Positions 16,548 through 28,300 of a stretch of DNA of 40,516 nt are shown one piece after another. The translations under genes were made by a program, and so were the position numbers. Source of the stretch: Pezizomycotina sp. ARF18 (lineage: Eukaryota; Ascomycota); contig AZLU01000303.1 in NCBI GenBank assembly GCA_002224055.1, positions 1 to 40,516 on the forward strand. The letters run 5' to 3'. Each line of letters starts with the position of its first letter. The stretch's first letter is position 1. Below the pieces are notes generated by a model. That model saw only the letters and a list, made by a program, of their open reading frames with translations. It searched no databases and had not been told where the DNA came from.

Positions 16548-17718
16548 ATGACATTACTCAATTCCCTATTGAAGCACAGCTACCGCTCCGCCGCCGTCGC
16601 GGTGGGTATTTACGCTTGCTTCTTGGGACTCATGACGACAAAATCCTTGCAGACACATGCCGTATACCTCCACGCCGGTCAAATGACCTGGTTCAAAGAC
16701 CTCAACGTACCCGAAATGTTCGGCTTCCTGCGGAATCAGGTTACGCCGTTCTCGATAACGTCTAGTGACGGAGAGACGCTTTCGCGTGGCATATTCTCCG
16801 TTGGAACTATATCGGGAACATGAGGAGGAGCTCATAAAGGAGCCATCGGGCCATGCACATGATATCACTTCGCGATTGGGGTTTAAACTACTCAAAGAAA
16901 ATCCTAAAGCAAGGGTGGTGATACACTTCCACGGCGCTGGAGGTACCGTTGGATCCGGCCACCGCTGCCCGAATTACCGCGCGCTAGCTGCGGGTGATCC
17001 TAACAAGATACACGTCATAACGTTCGACTATAGAGGCTACGGATATAGTACGGGAACACCATCCGAGGATGGTATACTACTCGACGCAATTTCGGTCGTT
17101 AATTGGGTTATCAACGTGGCGGGTATTCTCCCTCACGTATCGCGCTATTCGGTCAATCGCTAGGCACGGGCGTGGCGTTAGGTGTTTTAGAGCATTTCGC
17201 GCTACAATCCACACCGGTAAACTTTGCTGGTGCTGTTTTGGTAGCTTCATTTGTCGACGTACCGACGCTCGTGCTACGTATCGTATCGTGGGAACGGTAC
17301 CGATATTAGGACCGTTTGCTCCCTTTCCTGTGTTATTCAAGTATCTCAGCACGTGGATATATGATCTGTGGCCGAGTAAAGAGCGCATCGCGTCCTTCGT
17401 TAAATTGAATGAGGCGAATAGTGGTAAATACCGCCTTACGTTGCTCCATGCGGAAGACGATCACGATGTGCCTTGGTGGCATACGAGGGATATGTTCCGG
17501 TATGCCGTAAATGCGACTGTACGGGGTGGCATTATTGACAGCGAGTTTGAGAAGGAGAAGGATAGGATTAGAGTTGAAAAGGGTCCCGCGGGATCTGTTG
17601 TAGAGTGGCGGATGGGGAATGGTGTCATAGAGAAGGAGATACTGAAGTATGGCCTTCACGACTTATCATGGGGACTTCTGTTGTAACTATTTCGATAATG
17701 CGTGTTTTTCAGGACTAA
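16548..17718 (+). CDS. Alpha/beta hydrolase, ABHD12-like, membrane-anchored
   Basis: Serine hydrolase of the alpha/beta fold, closest in layout to ABHD12-type lipases/acylhydrolases; the substrate is unknown. Single exon of about 390 residues starting MTLLNSLLKHSYRS. Visible: an N-terminal hydrophobic anchor (AAVAVGIYACFLGLMT, about residues 17-32), the oxyanion-hole segment HFHGAGGT (about 125), FDYRGYGYSTG, the nucleophile elbow GQSLGTG with the catalytic Ser (about 200), the acid in HAEDDHDVPWWH (about 300), and the likely catalytic His in YGLHDLIM (about 360), followed by a short helix ending RVFQD and TAA at 17718. Indels near 16786, 16800, 17130, 17270 and 17665 break the frame. Without correction the frame would stop at 17686, just after the catalytic His. 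It lies at the left edge of the gene desert. Confidence 0.85.
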
Positions 17719-19597
17719 GGGGGCTTCCTAGAGGATCCGCTATAAATAAGAAGGCTCTAAGTATAGGGAATGAGAGAGTATATAGGAATAATTAGCATGA
17801 ATTGATCTTGAGTCTTTAAATAGCATCTTCTCGAATATTTGACGTATTTATCAGTAATAATGACGACATGAGAATACTATGCAATTTTTAAAAGTGAAAT
17901 CTTTCAATTTGGACGATTTTTCCTTAAATTCTTTTTTTTTTAGTTTGCTTTATGTACTCGTAAAGACTTCTGACAGAATTTCTACCTTCCAGGTTTATTT
18001 CACAACCAAAAGCCATCAAGCTGCACTACTCTATGTAAATCTCGACGAGAGTGAACTATAGTAACCTACAAAACCTTAAACGCTCATGAGAACGAGAGAT
18101 CTTTAGATTTACTAACTGATACTATTCTCTACGTCTACAGCTATAGAATATGATCTGGTTCAATTATCCATCGCATAATGTCCTCCCGTCCCATCCATAG
18201 AACAAATATCACTGCGTATAAAATCCGATGATTTTCTGCTTATAAGCCTCGAACTACGTAAAATTCGGCGCACAACGCGGTACATACACCTTAAACCAAA
18301 GCATCCAGCAAACAATAAGAAGCTGCTACTCTCTTTCATAGAAGTTTGTAGTCCCGCGGAAGCTGAATAGCACTAGGAATCGCTAAAACTGGAATCAGGC
18401 CGTCCCATTGAGAAAATGCATAGTGGTTCATCAGTATCAAACCTATTACACGTTTAACTAAAGCTTTGATAGTGTGTTCAAGCACCGGGCTTACCGCAGG
18501 CTATATATAGTAGCTTTACTAGTTACGTGGGCCGCATTGATAACTCAAACGTACTAAATACTGAGCGTGGCTCGCGAAATCGAACGATAACGAATACTTA
18601 TTAGTGGTAGATAAAGCTATACCATAGTTTATCAAAAGCTGTTGGTACCAAGTAGAGTAGGACAGGCAGCAGGATATGATACCAGCGTAACTTTTGCTTG
18701 CGATCTCAGTGTTTGTTTTGACGTCTTAGTCTTATCATTTCGTCAGGTATAAAAAGTACATTATCGTAGATAACTGTGGCTACGGAAACTACAAGACCGA
18801 CTCATATGTACTGACCCAAACTTTTCGCCTGCTGATATGAACCTAGAGTACTCTTTGAGAAGGGAGAAGGGTGTAGAAATTAACACTTGAATGAGCATCG
18901 TACCGATAACATTCCTAATTACTCTAGACCGATTATAATAAAATAATCGCATATGAACACGACGATAATCACGTAGGCGACGTCATCAAGTTATAAAAAT
19001 TGACGTGAAAGGTAGTAGAACGCCATGGCTAAAATATTATTGATATACCAATGCCGAGAGAAGGATTTCTAAAACAAAGAGTTTCAAAATACCATAACCA
19101 CTACTCGCAACTAACAAAATCAATCTCCAGAGTAGATCCAAATCATCTAAACATGACCCTTGATCTCTATTGCTATACTGTTATCAGTGCGGTCTCAAGT
19201 CGTCGTTCGATTTTCCTCCTCTGTTTAGCGACCAGTCATCATAAAAGCAATGCAGAAAGTCACTACTGTTTATAACTGTATCTATATCCAGCGTTTCAGA
19301 CATATTGTCAATAGGACCTTCTTCATAGAATCAGATCGGAGACTTTTAAACCCTTGAAACACTAGGACTCCAGCGAAAATTAAAGGCTTTCAATGCCAAT
19401 CCTCCCCGGCATAGAAGTTTTTCAGTATATTATGTAGCGCTAAATGGGAAAAGTTGAGGAGCAGTATATCCGCAATATCTATCTAAACGCACTCGGTGAT
19501 TTTATAATTCCCATCATCGCTACGAAGTCCTCTCATACTTATTTCTGTTTACAGGGAGGGCCCTTCAAACGAACACAAAATGAGCAAGTCGAGACAG

Positions 19598-19677
19598 TTC
19601 AAAGGTTTCCATAGCTATTCCAGAGTAAAGTAAACAATTCAACGTTTTCCATAGCTCTCCCAAAGTAAAGTAACCTA
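19598..19677 (+). repeat. 40-bp tandem duplication
   Basis: Two adjacent 40-bp units, 19598-19637 and 19638-19677, share TTTCCATAGCT and AAAGTAAAGTAA at the same offsets and differ at several positions. It is inside the desert; no function seen. Confidence 0.8.
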
Positions 19678-21549
19678 ATTTTAAAATATTAGAATAGTTA
19701 CTATAGCAGATCTCTAAACCTTCATCCACACGCTACTCGCTGGAACGAATGGATATTCAATGAAACAGATTCCGCACTTCCACCCCATAACTAAACTACT
19801 TCGTAATCACCAAAATATGATTCCCGATGTTAAATTTTTCCTCTGATCGCTAAGTACGCTAATATTTATGATCCAGTTCATCCCATACTAAATTCCAAGC
19901 TTATCAAAGCAAATCATTCATACTGCACTTTCCGTCTTCGCACATCGCTTACGACAACACCAACCAAGCGATAATCAAAATCAAATAGCGACGTAGAGAT
20001 ATTTCATGTAGTTGCTCGAGGAGCTAAAGCAAACTGCGATTGGAAGTTCATCGTGCATAAGTAAAAATTCACGTCCGCGTCACCGGTATGCGGGAATGTA
20101 TCCGCCGTCAAGGTTGCGGTTCTAGAGGCATGCTTGAGTTTTACATGCTACGGCTGAAGAACCCACGTACTTGCGGGCAAGAATAAATAAAAGTTAATTA
20201 CAAATAGCGAGCTTCTCTCTGCTACGTGACCCGTGGAATACCTTTACGACAAGAGCGCCACACAGCTGAATACCATGCGCTGCTTAATCCACATAATTTC
20301 CAAGGATTAAACCGCGAGACTCTACCCTCGTACAACTTATATTCCCCGAAGAAAAGCTTAACGTGCCGACGCCAGCGCTGCAGCCTGTTTTGAAGATCTA
20401 CATTTGAAGAGCATTTCCGTGATGGGATATATCAATACCCTCCAGCGTCGTTATATAGTTTCACCAGATAATTGTTTTACTCAAAGTAATCGAAGCCGCC
20501 GTTAAAAAAGAAAAGTCTCAATCAAGAGCATAATGTTATAGTGTTGGCCATGAATACTCAATTGTATTTATATCTGGATGTTTGTTATCACTCACCGGTT
20601 AAAAAACAAATCCACACGCGGAGGTAGAGAGTATTTATGATTTCCATCCCTAGCGATACTCTAACAGGTGGACATATTCTCAACTATGATTTGCGCAACT
20701 TAGACGACCACTATACAACGTAATAAAGCAAATTAGTTCTGAGTCTTGAAAAAGCAAGCAAGCTCCATAAAATCTTTATTTAAGCTGGCTTTTACCTTCG
20801 TGACGCATCAACTGCGATATTACTGCCCTCCTGGACCCCATTTCTTTTTTACGTCAGATTTGATTACATGCCACATGCTGACGTAGCTGGACATCTAGCT
20901 ATCAGTCGTACCATCGATAGGCTTTCAATACCGTGTTATTTATATCTGATATATTTACACTCCCAAGTATCATGAAGTCATAAACAAATCCTATTGATAC
21001 AAGTCTTTGGAAGCTTCTCACAATGTCCGTCCCCTCGCGGTTATTTCAGCACTCAGACGTTTCTTGTCGGTTCACCTATCTATTTCACCAAACTTCATCA
21101 AATCCAGTAAACTTCGGATTACCTTGCCGTTACGGAAGTCACTTTCATAGACCATTCTCATGACTCTTGGTAAACTACTGTTCTTTATACTCTGCTGGTC
21201 TCCTATTATTAAGAATTTATAATTATCCACATATACTACGGCTTTCGACTAATATATCCCTTCCAAACATCGAATAATTCGCTTAAATATTCCGGCTATT
21301 CAGCATCAGTATACCCATAGTAAAAGTCGATCTACTCGGAAATAATTTGTACAGTAAGATCTTTAGCTCTAAGAGGAATTCAATAGGTTTTGACTCCCGC
21401 GCTACGTTTTGTATACAGCGGAAGAGGAAAGAAGGCACAGATTTAAGATCGACGGTACTTTATCGACCTAAGGAGATTCCGTTACTACTTATAGTTAATT
21501 CTATCAAAGGTCAGCAAGACCTACGCCCATTTTTAATCGGCTCCATAAA

Positions 21550-24500
21550 AACGAATCCAAAGCTGATAAAGATCGTGTGATACGCCACTCAACACCCTAA
21601 CACCACGTACTCACGCTTAACAGGGGACATGAAGACAAAAGTAACACCTTCGTCTTATACCCGATTTCATCGAGGGCCGGTAACCCAAAGATATAATCAA
21701 AAGCTAATACTAGGATTTATCAAAACGTCATAATACACCTTTCAATACTCCCAGCCCTCCAAACGATCCAAGAGTCATATCAAAGACAGAAAGCAAAACC
21801 AGCGTCTACTATACGTTCTTAGAGTCATATTAAACCTTGATTTCGCTGAAGAACAGATATTAGCCACGTGACTCGCCACAAGAATACAGATGCGATAGAT
21901 CACGCCTTATGTACACACATGAGTCCTTCGCCCACAAAGCATTCAGATTATCACCTATCCAGACCGCCAATGCTCATAAGGCATTACAGTGGAAGCCAAG
22001 CGATAACGCCATAACTATTACTTCTAGAAATTACAAAGGCTGAAGGATATTCTCGCCTGTTCGTATTCCACAAGGAAGCACCAGACGTGATAACGCATCA
22101 TCAACTCCGCACGATCTGTAAGCAATATCAAGACAAAGCAAGCCTCTACGACGAACTCTTCAGCTTTAGTATAGTAACGTGATTTCTCCAAGGACTTGTA
22201 ACGCGGCGTTAAAGTCAAAGTTATTCTCACAAGCGCGAGGGTCTGATGATAAACCCCCCTCAATGGTCCAACACTAGATGCGTGACAGGCGATATCAAAA
22301 CAAAGTAACGATTTGCGTCCACTCTCGGTTATACCCATAACAATTGAATTCCTCGAGAACTATTGGTTTCGGGGATAAACCAAAAGCTAATCCCCGAAAA
22401 AGGCGTATCCGTCCATAGAACCCCAAACGAACTGTGCGTGATACGTAGAAGTAATATTAAGACACAGGAGCACCTACGTCCAAACTCTATGTCGAGACCG
22501 CTCGATTGATAGCAGCGCGATTTCCTCTCAAAAGACGACTCGTAGCGTTCAAAGTGAAAGATCAAAAAAGCTAATCCCAGAATCCCCAACTCTCCATAAT
22601 GCACTTTCAACACACCAGCTTTTTCACGATGCAGAAGCGATATCAGCACAAAGTCCCACCTACGTCTTACTGCTCAGTTGACCCTATAGCAACCTAAACC
22701 ACTCGAGAGACGACTGGTATCCCATACGGTCAATCAAAAAGCCAATCCTAAAAGCGCGATGATCCGATGATACGCCCTACCAAAGCTACAACCCCCATGA
22801 CGTACGATGCTGAAGTGATATTAAACAAAGAAAAGCCTACGTCCAACCCTATCCCGTAAATTGCTCCAGCAATAGCAATACGATTTTCTCTGGAGAGACG
22901 ACTCATAGCCTATACGGTAAAATCAAAAAGCTAATCCTAAGAGTATGAGGCTGATGATGATACACCGCCCAACAGCCCAACACCCTGGATGAACGTTAGA
23001 TAAACTAATCAAAGTAACGCCTAAATCCATTTCTCCAGCCGGTGCGTAGCGAACCGATTCCCTCGTGAACGACTCAGAACGCGGAGGTATAATCAAAAGC
23101 TTTCCCCACACCGGCCGATAGACACCCCCCTCCCAAACACCCTAACATCGCCAGACGGACCAGGGGTAACAAGGCAGAACTACCATCCACATCAAATTTA
23201 CGTTGGGGAATTATAGCACTCCAGTCTTCTCCGGATCCCCTAATAAATGGTGAGGTATAATTAGAAGTTAACACTAAAAAAAAAGTCTAAAGACACCGCA
23301 CCACTCTAACACACAACTACAGACAAGTGATATGACGAGCGAAGGTTAACAACCTACATCTACTTTCCAGCTGGTTCATAGTAATCTGATTTTCCTTGTG
23401 AAACTGATAACGCGCAAGGTAAATCGAAAATTTAACGCTAAAAACCCGGAAGACAGCATAACGCGCAACTCGCCATCCTAACGTACGAAAACGAAGAAGC
23501 CATATCACGAACAAAAAGTTAACACCTAGCTCCAGCTCCAGCTCTCCAGCCGGCCCATAGCACCCCAATCTCCTCCGAGATCGCTCGTAGCGTTAGTGAT
23601 AATCAAAAGCTAATGCTAAAGCCCTAAAATGAATTATAATACCTTCCAAACGCCCCGAATGGTTCATGTACAAACGATATCAAATTCAAAGGAGTAGTAC
23701 CTCCTACATCCCTTTTCACGCAACGACTGATAAAAAAATTACTTTCTTTAACAGCTCCCACAATAAATCGCCCTCGAGAGCGAAATTTATTGATCACGCT
23801 CATCTCAAACACAGATTGTCTCCGTCAACGAGCCATAAAAACATTTCACTGAAAAAAAATATCACAAGTAAACCGATTACCTTCGAAAAATGAACTCGTA
23901 GCCGTATATAGTAAAAAGTTATAAAAAAAAAAAAGCGAATCCAAAAACGCGAAGATGTTCATTAATATACTCGCTTAAAACACCTTAAACAACAGACGCC
24001 TGACAGGCGATATCAAAACAAAAAGCACCTCCCCCCGCCCCCAATCTCCTCCGAGACCGCTCGTAGTGGCGGGTATAATCGAAAAAGCTACCACTAAACA
24101 CTCGGGCAAAATTATAATACCTTCCAACGCACTTCAATGCCTCTCAATGAACAAAGGATATCAAGGGCCAAAGTGCCGCCCATGTCTTTTTTTTTTTTCG
24201 ACCCGCTCTATAGTAACCCAATCTACCCCGAAACCGCTCGTAGTGGTGGGTGTAGCTAAAAGCTACTACGGAGATACTTCATAGTGACCTCCAACGCACT
24301 AAAGTGCTTCGTGTGGGTACGGGATATCAGTACAAAAGCACCACGGACGCCGTTTCTCCACAACGTATGATACCAAAAACCACTTTCCGTGGACAGCTCG
24401 CAGGATAAATCGCCCTCCGGAGCGAAATCCGATAGATCACCCTTCCCCATATCATACAGCTTCCGTACCAACAATAACCGGATCCCATACGACGTGTCAA

Positions 24501-24550
24501 AACGGGTTGGCAGGAGATCAAAACATAACGCTAGAGCTATTCGAGTCATT
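21550..24550. repeat. Degenerate tandem array, period about 169 bp, about 18 units
   Basis: Several short blocks recur in fixed order. They are: AATCAAAAGCTAATCC (for example 21694, 22381, 22561, 22732, 22921, 23092, 23601), then GATGATAC.CC, a C/A-rich CCAACACCC stretch, GATATCAAAACAAAG (22130, 22288, 22639, 22817, 23676, 24009, 24157, 24323), ACCTACGTCC, CCAGCCGG, and GACGACTCGTAGCG (22537, 22899, 23582, 24056, 24235). The GATATC block from 22130 to 24323 covers 13 intervals, giving a mean of about 169 bp (single intervals 148-188). Units are strongly diverged and vary in length by indels. Minus-strand frames of 60-106 codons occur because some units lack stops, but other units carry stops at the same place, so I do not call it coding. 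This resembles an old satellite or minisatellite; no known fungal repeat comes to mind. Confidence 0.8.
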
Positions 24551-25327
24551 GGATATTACTACAATTCAGAGTCAACTCATAGTCCTCTTTTAAACAATTC
24601 CAATGTAGTCGAGGACAAAACTAATAAAGCATCCAGCATGATACGCCAGAACTTAAGCGTCAGCACATAACCACACCACTATCACGCAAAGATCCCTGGG
24701 ATTCCCTCAATATATTACTACTAATTTAGACTTTCAGCTCGATCCTTTCGATTCTCTTTTGATAATATCTTCCAATGTATACGAAAGAAAGCTAACAAGG
24801 GCTTAAAAGCAGAAAAGAAACAGAAGGCTCCTCATAATACCGCTTGAAACATGTATTTTTCGTTCCAGTAAGATAGAGTAAAGTAGACTTGCGAAGAATG
24901 AAGATAAGAAACAAGAACTTTTCCCTTTTTTTTGATCCAATCCTTGAAATGTGATAAAATGCTATACCAAATAAAGACTTTTTTCCATATAAGAGTAGGA
25001 AAGTAAGAGAAAGGGTAATTGTACGGGTAATTAAAACAGCAGTAAAATCAAAGAAAACAGTGAAATGCAAGTAAATACCCATCGCATCGAGATCGTAATG
25101 TATGATAAAAGAGAAAGAAGGAAAAAGTAAACAACCTAGATTGTACGGAAACACAACCTAGCTTTTCAAATAAAGTCATGTAATATACTGTAGGTATTTT
25201 CAGAACAAAACAAGAAACACATGGAATTATCTCGTGGATAATCAAAGGGTATAACAGCGTGATATCAATCCAACCCAGAAAAATCCAGTGGGATCCCTGA
25301 ATTGTTAAAATATCACCAAAAAAAGCA

Positions 25328-28300
25328 TCAAAAAAAAAAAAAAAATAATCTCGAAGTAGCATTACCACCCCTAGGAGGATAATAACGCTCATCCCTCCTC
25401 GGCGGCATCGGTCCTCCGCCGCCCCTATACTCATCGATACTCCCTTGTGCCTGCGGCGGTCCTCCCGGATACCTATACGGCGGGTCCCTTTCGTAATACG
25501 GATCCCTACCACCATTACCACCACCTCTATACGGCGGGCTGACGCTCCTGGGTTTCGTCTCCTGGGTGGCGGCGGGCTAGGCGGTCTCCGTCCGTATCCC
25601 GGTTCCCGTAGCGGACTGCGGTCCCGAAAATGTCCTCCGCCGCCGCGGTTGTAGTGCATGTCGTCGTAGTATCCCCTCGGCGGCGGAGGCGGCGGTGGCG
25701 GCGGGTGGTGTGGGGGCGGAGGTCCGTCACGGCGGTTGTAGTAGTCGTATGGATCGTCTCTGTACAGCGGTATATCTACAGCAATCGATATCATCAGTAA
25801 AAATAGATTTTCCTAGAGTAGAGGAAGGGGTAGGTAATTTACCTCGGTCGTAGTACCGTTCGTAGTAAGGATCCCGTCCGTACTCGTAGTGTGAGGGCGG
25901 GTAGTGCTCCGGCGGATAGTCGCGGTAAGGAACGGGCCCACCGGGCGGCATCCTGTCGTCGTAGCGTCCTCCGGAACCTACCGGCGAAGGAGACCTGACC
26001 CTCCTAGGCGGTGTATCGTAGTAGCGACGCGGCGGGTAATGGTCGTCGTCCCTACCAGGGGGTCCTCCAGGAAACGTAGCGCGGCTGGGCGTCGACCTAC
26101 GGGAATACTCGTCGCGAGAAGCACGCGAGGAAGGAGGAAGGGGTTCCCGCCTGGGACTTGCAGAGCGATCACGCCTCGGAGGAAAACGCCTAGATTCATC
26201 CAGGGAGCCGGTGCGCCTAACTTCCGAAGGAGGTTCCCGCCTGCTGCTGATGCTGTCCATGTCAAGGGAAGCACCGTGCCTGTGGGATGATGCCCCGCCG
26301 GCAGGGTGATACGAAGATGATGATAAGGAGGGTTTTTCTTGAGAAGCGCCTTTAGACTTGATGAAGGGTCACCTGGTCTTCTCTCTTGCGATGACGATGA
26401 TGATGATGAAGCAGCGGCTTTACCAGATGAGCCGGCCTGCGTGGGAGCCCTGTTCGATTGGCTCCCCGCGCGGCTGTCGGGCACTTTACCTTCGTCTGAA
26501 TCCACCATGAAATCCCGCAGGAACTGCTCCGCGGCCGTCATGGATTCCTTGCTGGCCGTCTTAGGAGCCGAGCCGGGAGGTTCAGGCACGCCGGATTTCA
26601 GCGTCACGGTGGATCCGTTCGACTCCGGCGTTGAGACTTGTGTGTTGATCACAAGTGTTTCCTTCTTTGACGGCGGCTTCTTGCTACCGCTGCTACCGTT
26701 GGCCGTAGCTGACTGTTCAGCCGGCTTCGGGGTATCAAAAACACCAGGAAATCTCTTGCTAATAACACTCAACTTCTCCGCATCGAACCCCTGCCGTTCC
26801 GCAACTTACGCAGTTCTTCCAGGTCCGGAAGCTTAATCATATCCACCAACCAGTCCAGCTGCTTCTGCTGCTTGGCAGGCGTGAACAGGTAATGCACGGA
26901 CTCAAAGTGTTGAAGGAGTAATGGCAGCGTGTGCTTCCTGTTCGCCGCCATCGCGCCAGCGCAGGCACCGCAGTTCAGATCAGAAACGTTGCGCAAGAAC
27001 TTCATGTTCTCCTTCTCGCGGAGCGCTTCGTGATACAGCTGGACGGTGAGGATCGAATTGAACTTCGCCTTAAAAGCCTCAGATACCTTTGCGATCATGA
27101 CGGTCACCTTGACGGAGTTTTGCAGGTCGCGGATGTCGGCTGCTATGTGCCATTCTGCGGTTGAAGTGGTGGATACAAAGTCAAGCATTTCGGCGTGTCG
27201 GGCGTCATCCTTCTTGGCGGGTTCAGGCTCGCTCGGCTTACTGATAATGGGAGCTGGAGGGGGCGCTACGGGTTTACTGCTGTTGTTATTGTTCCTGTTG
27301 TTAAATGGCCTGCTAACCGGGACCTGATTGGCCGGAATAGGTTGCGCGGGGGGAACAGCGGCCGGCACAGGGGGTCCGGAGGTGGTTGTTGGTGCGCCGC
27401 CTGGGATTGGTCGGGAGGATAAATGGCCTGGGGTTGTCCATAAGAGTCATACGGCTGCATGGGCGGCGGTGCGTGGCTGGGAGCGTAATAAGGCGGTTGG
27501 CTAGGAGCAGCTGTGTAAGTGTTAGGATAAGGCGGGTAAGCAGCTTGAGTAGTTGGAGGGTATTGATGGTTGTATTCGGGTTGCGGTGGTGGATAAGCTT
27601 GGTTTCCGTAGTAAGGGCCTGGCATGTTTTGAGGCGGAGCTGCCTGTGGGGAGCATGCATTGGTCCGGCTTGGTGCCTGAGGTGAGGTTCCCGACCATGT
27701 GGCGGCATGTGAACATTGTGCGGTGGCGGTAATGCTGTTGCGATCCATTCTGATAATCGTAATGCCCGTGGGGAGGGATCCTTTGCTGATTTGGATATTG
27801 CTGGTTACCATAGCCTTGCACCGGGGGCTGCTGCGGGTGAAGTGGAGGCGCACCGCGGGGATGGAAGGCTGTCCTTGACTGCCGCGGGCTCCATTTGCCG
27901 GGAAAGAGTGCGACGGATGCGACTGAGGCTTCTTGGCAGCGGTGGGATCAGTAAAAGGGGGCTCCTCCGGCCACTCAGACCGCCAGAAGACGACTACGTT
28001 TCCTAAACTCATGTCAGTGGTGTGCTTCGCGGCGTAATGCTGGATCACCCCTTCGAAGCCGTAAAGCTTCGGAATGGCATCGCCGCAGCCGCGGCAGAGA
28101 AATAGGTCTTTGCGCAATGGGTCCGTTAGCGGCTTAATCTTGGTATCGAAGACCCATTTCATATTCTCCAAAACGAGCTTCCTGATCTCTGATTTATCAC
28201 CACTGCTACCGTCTTCAGCTTTTGCCTTGTCCGTCTTGGTCTCCGGAATGCCACCTTGCTTGTAATAATTCTCGCGGGACTTTGTTAAGACAGTGACGGC

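Larger units (their letters stand above)
17719..25327. other. Gene desert, 7.6 kb
   Basis: No frame here exceeds about 120 codons and none resembles a known family, including transposases, reverse transcriptases or gag. The left half (17.7-21.5 kb) is AT-rich without clear structure apart from a 40-bp duplication at 19598. The right half carries the degenerate array described separately. Unlike the flanks, from 17.9 to 24.8 kb the desert has no A or T run longer than about 12. TpA and ApT look balanced in the lines I counted, so heavy RIP is not evident. Confidence 0.6.

Noticed and set aside
17719-21500. RIP-mutated transposon relic
   Set aside because: The TpA to ApT balance in the lines I counted is not raised, and no transposase, RT or integrase motif is readable. 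A full sliding-window RIP index could overturn this.
21550-24550. Array as a CRISPR or as a repeat-rich coding gene on minus
   Set aside because: Units are about 169 bp, diverged throughout and without short identical repeats, so it is not a CRISPR, and this is a fungus. Some units are open on minus (ending LLGLAF), but others carry stops at the same place and the frame is not kept from unit to unit.
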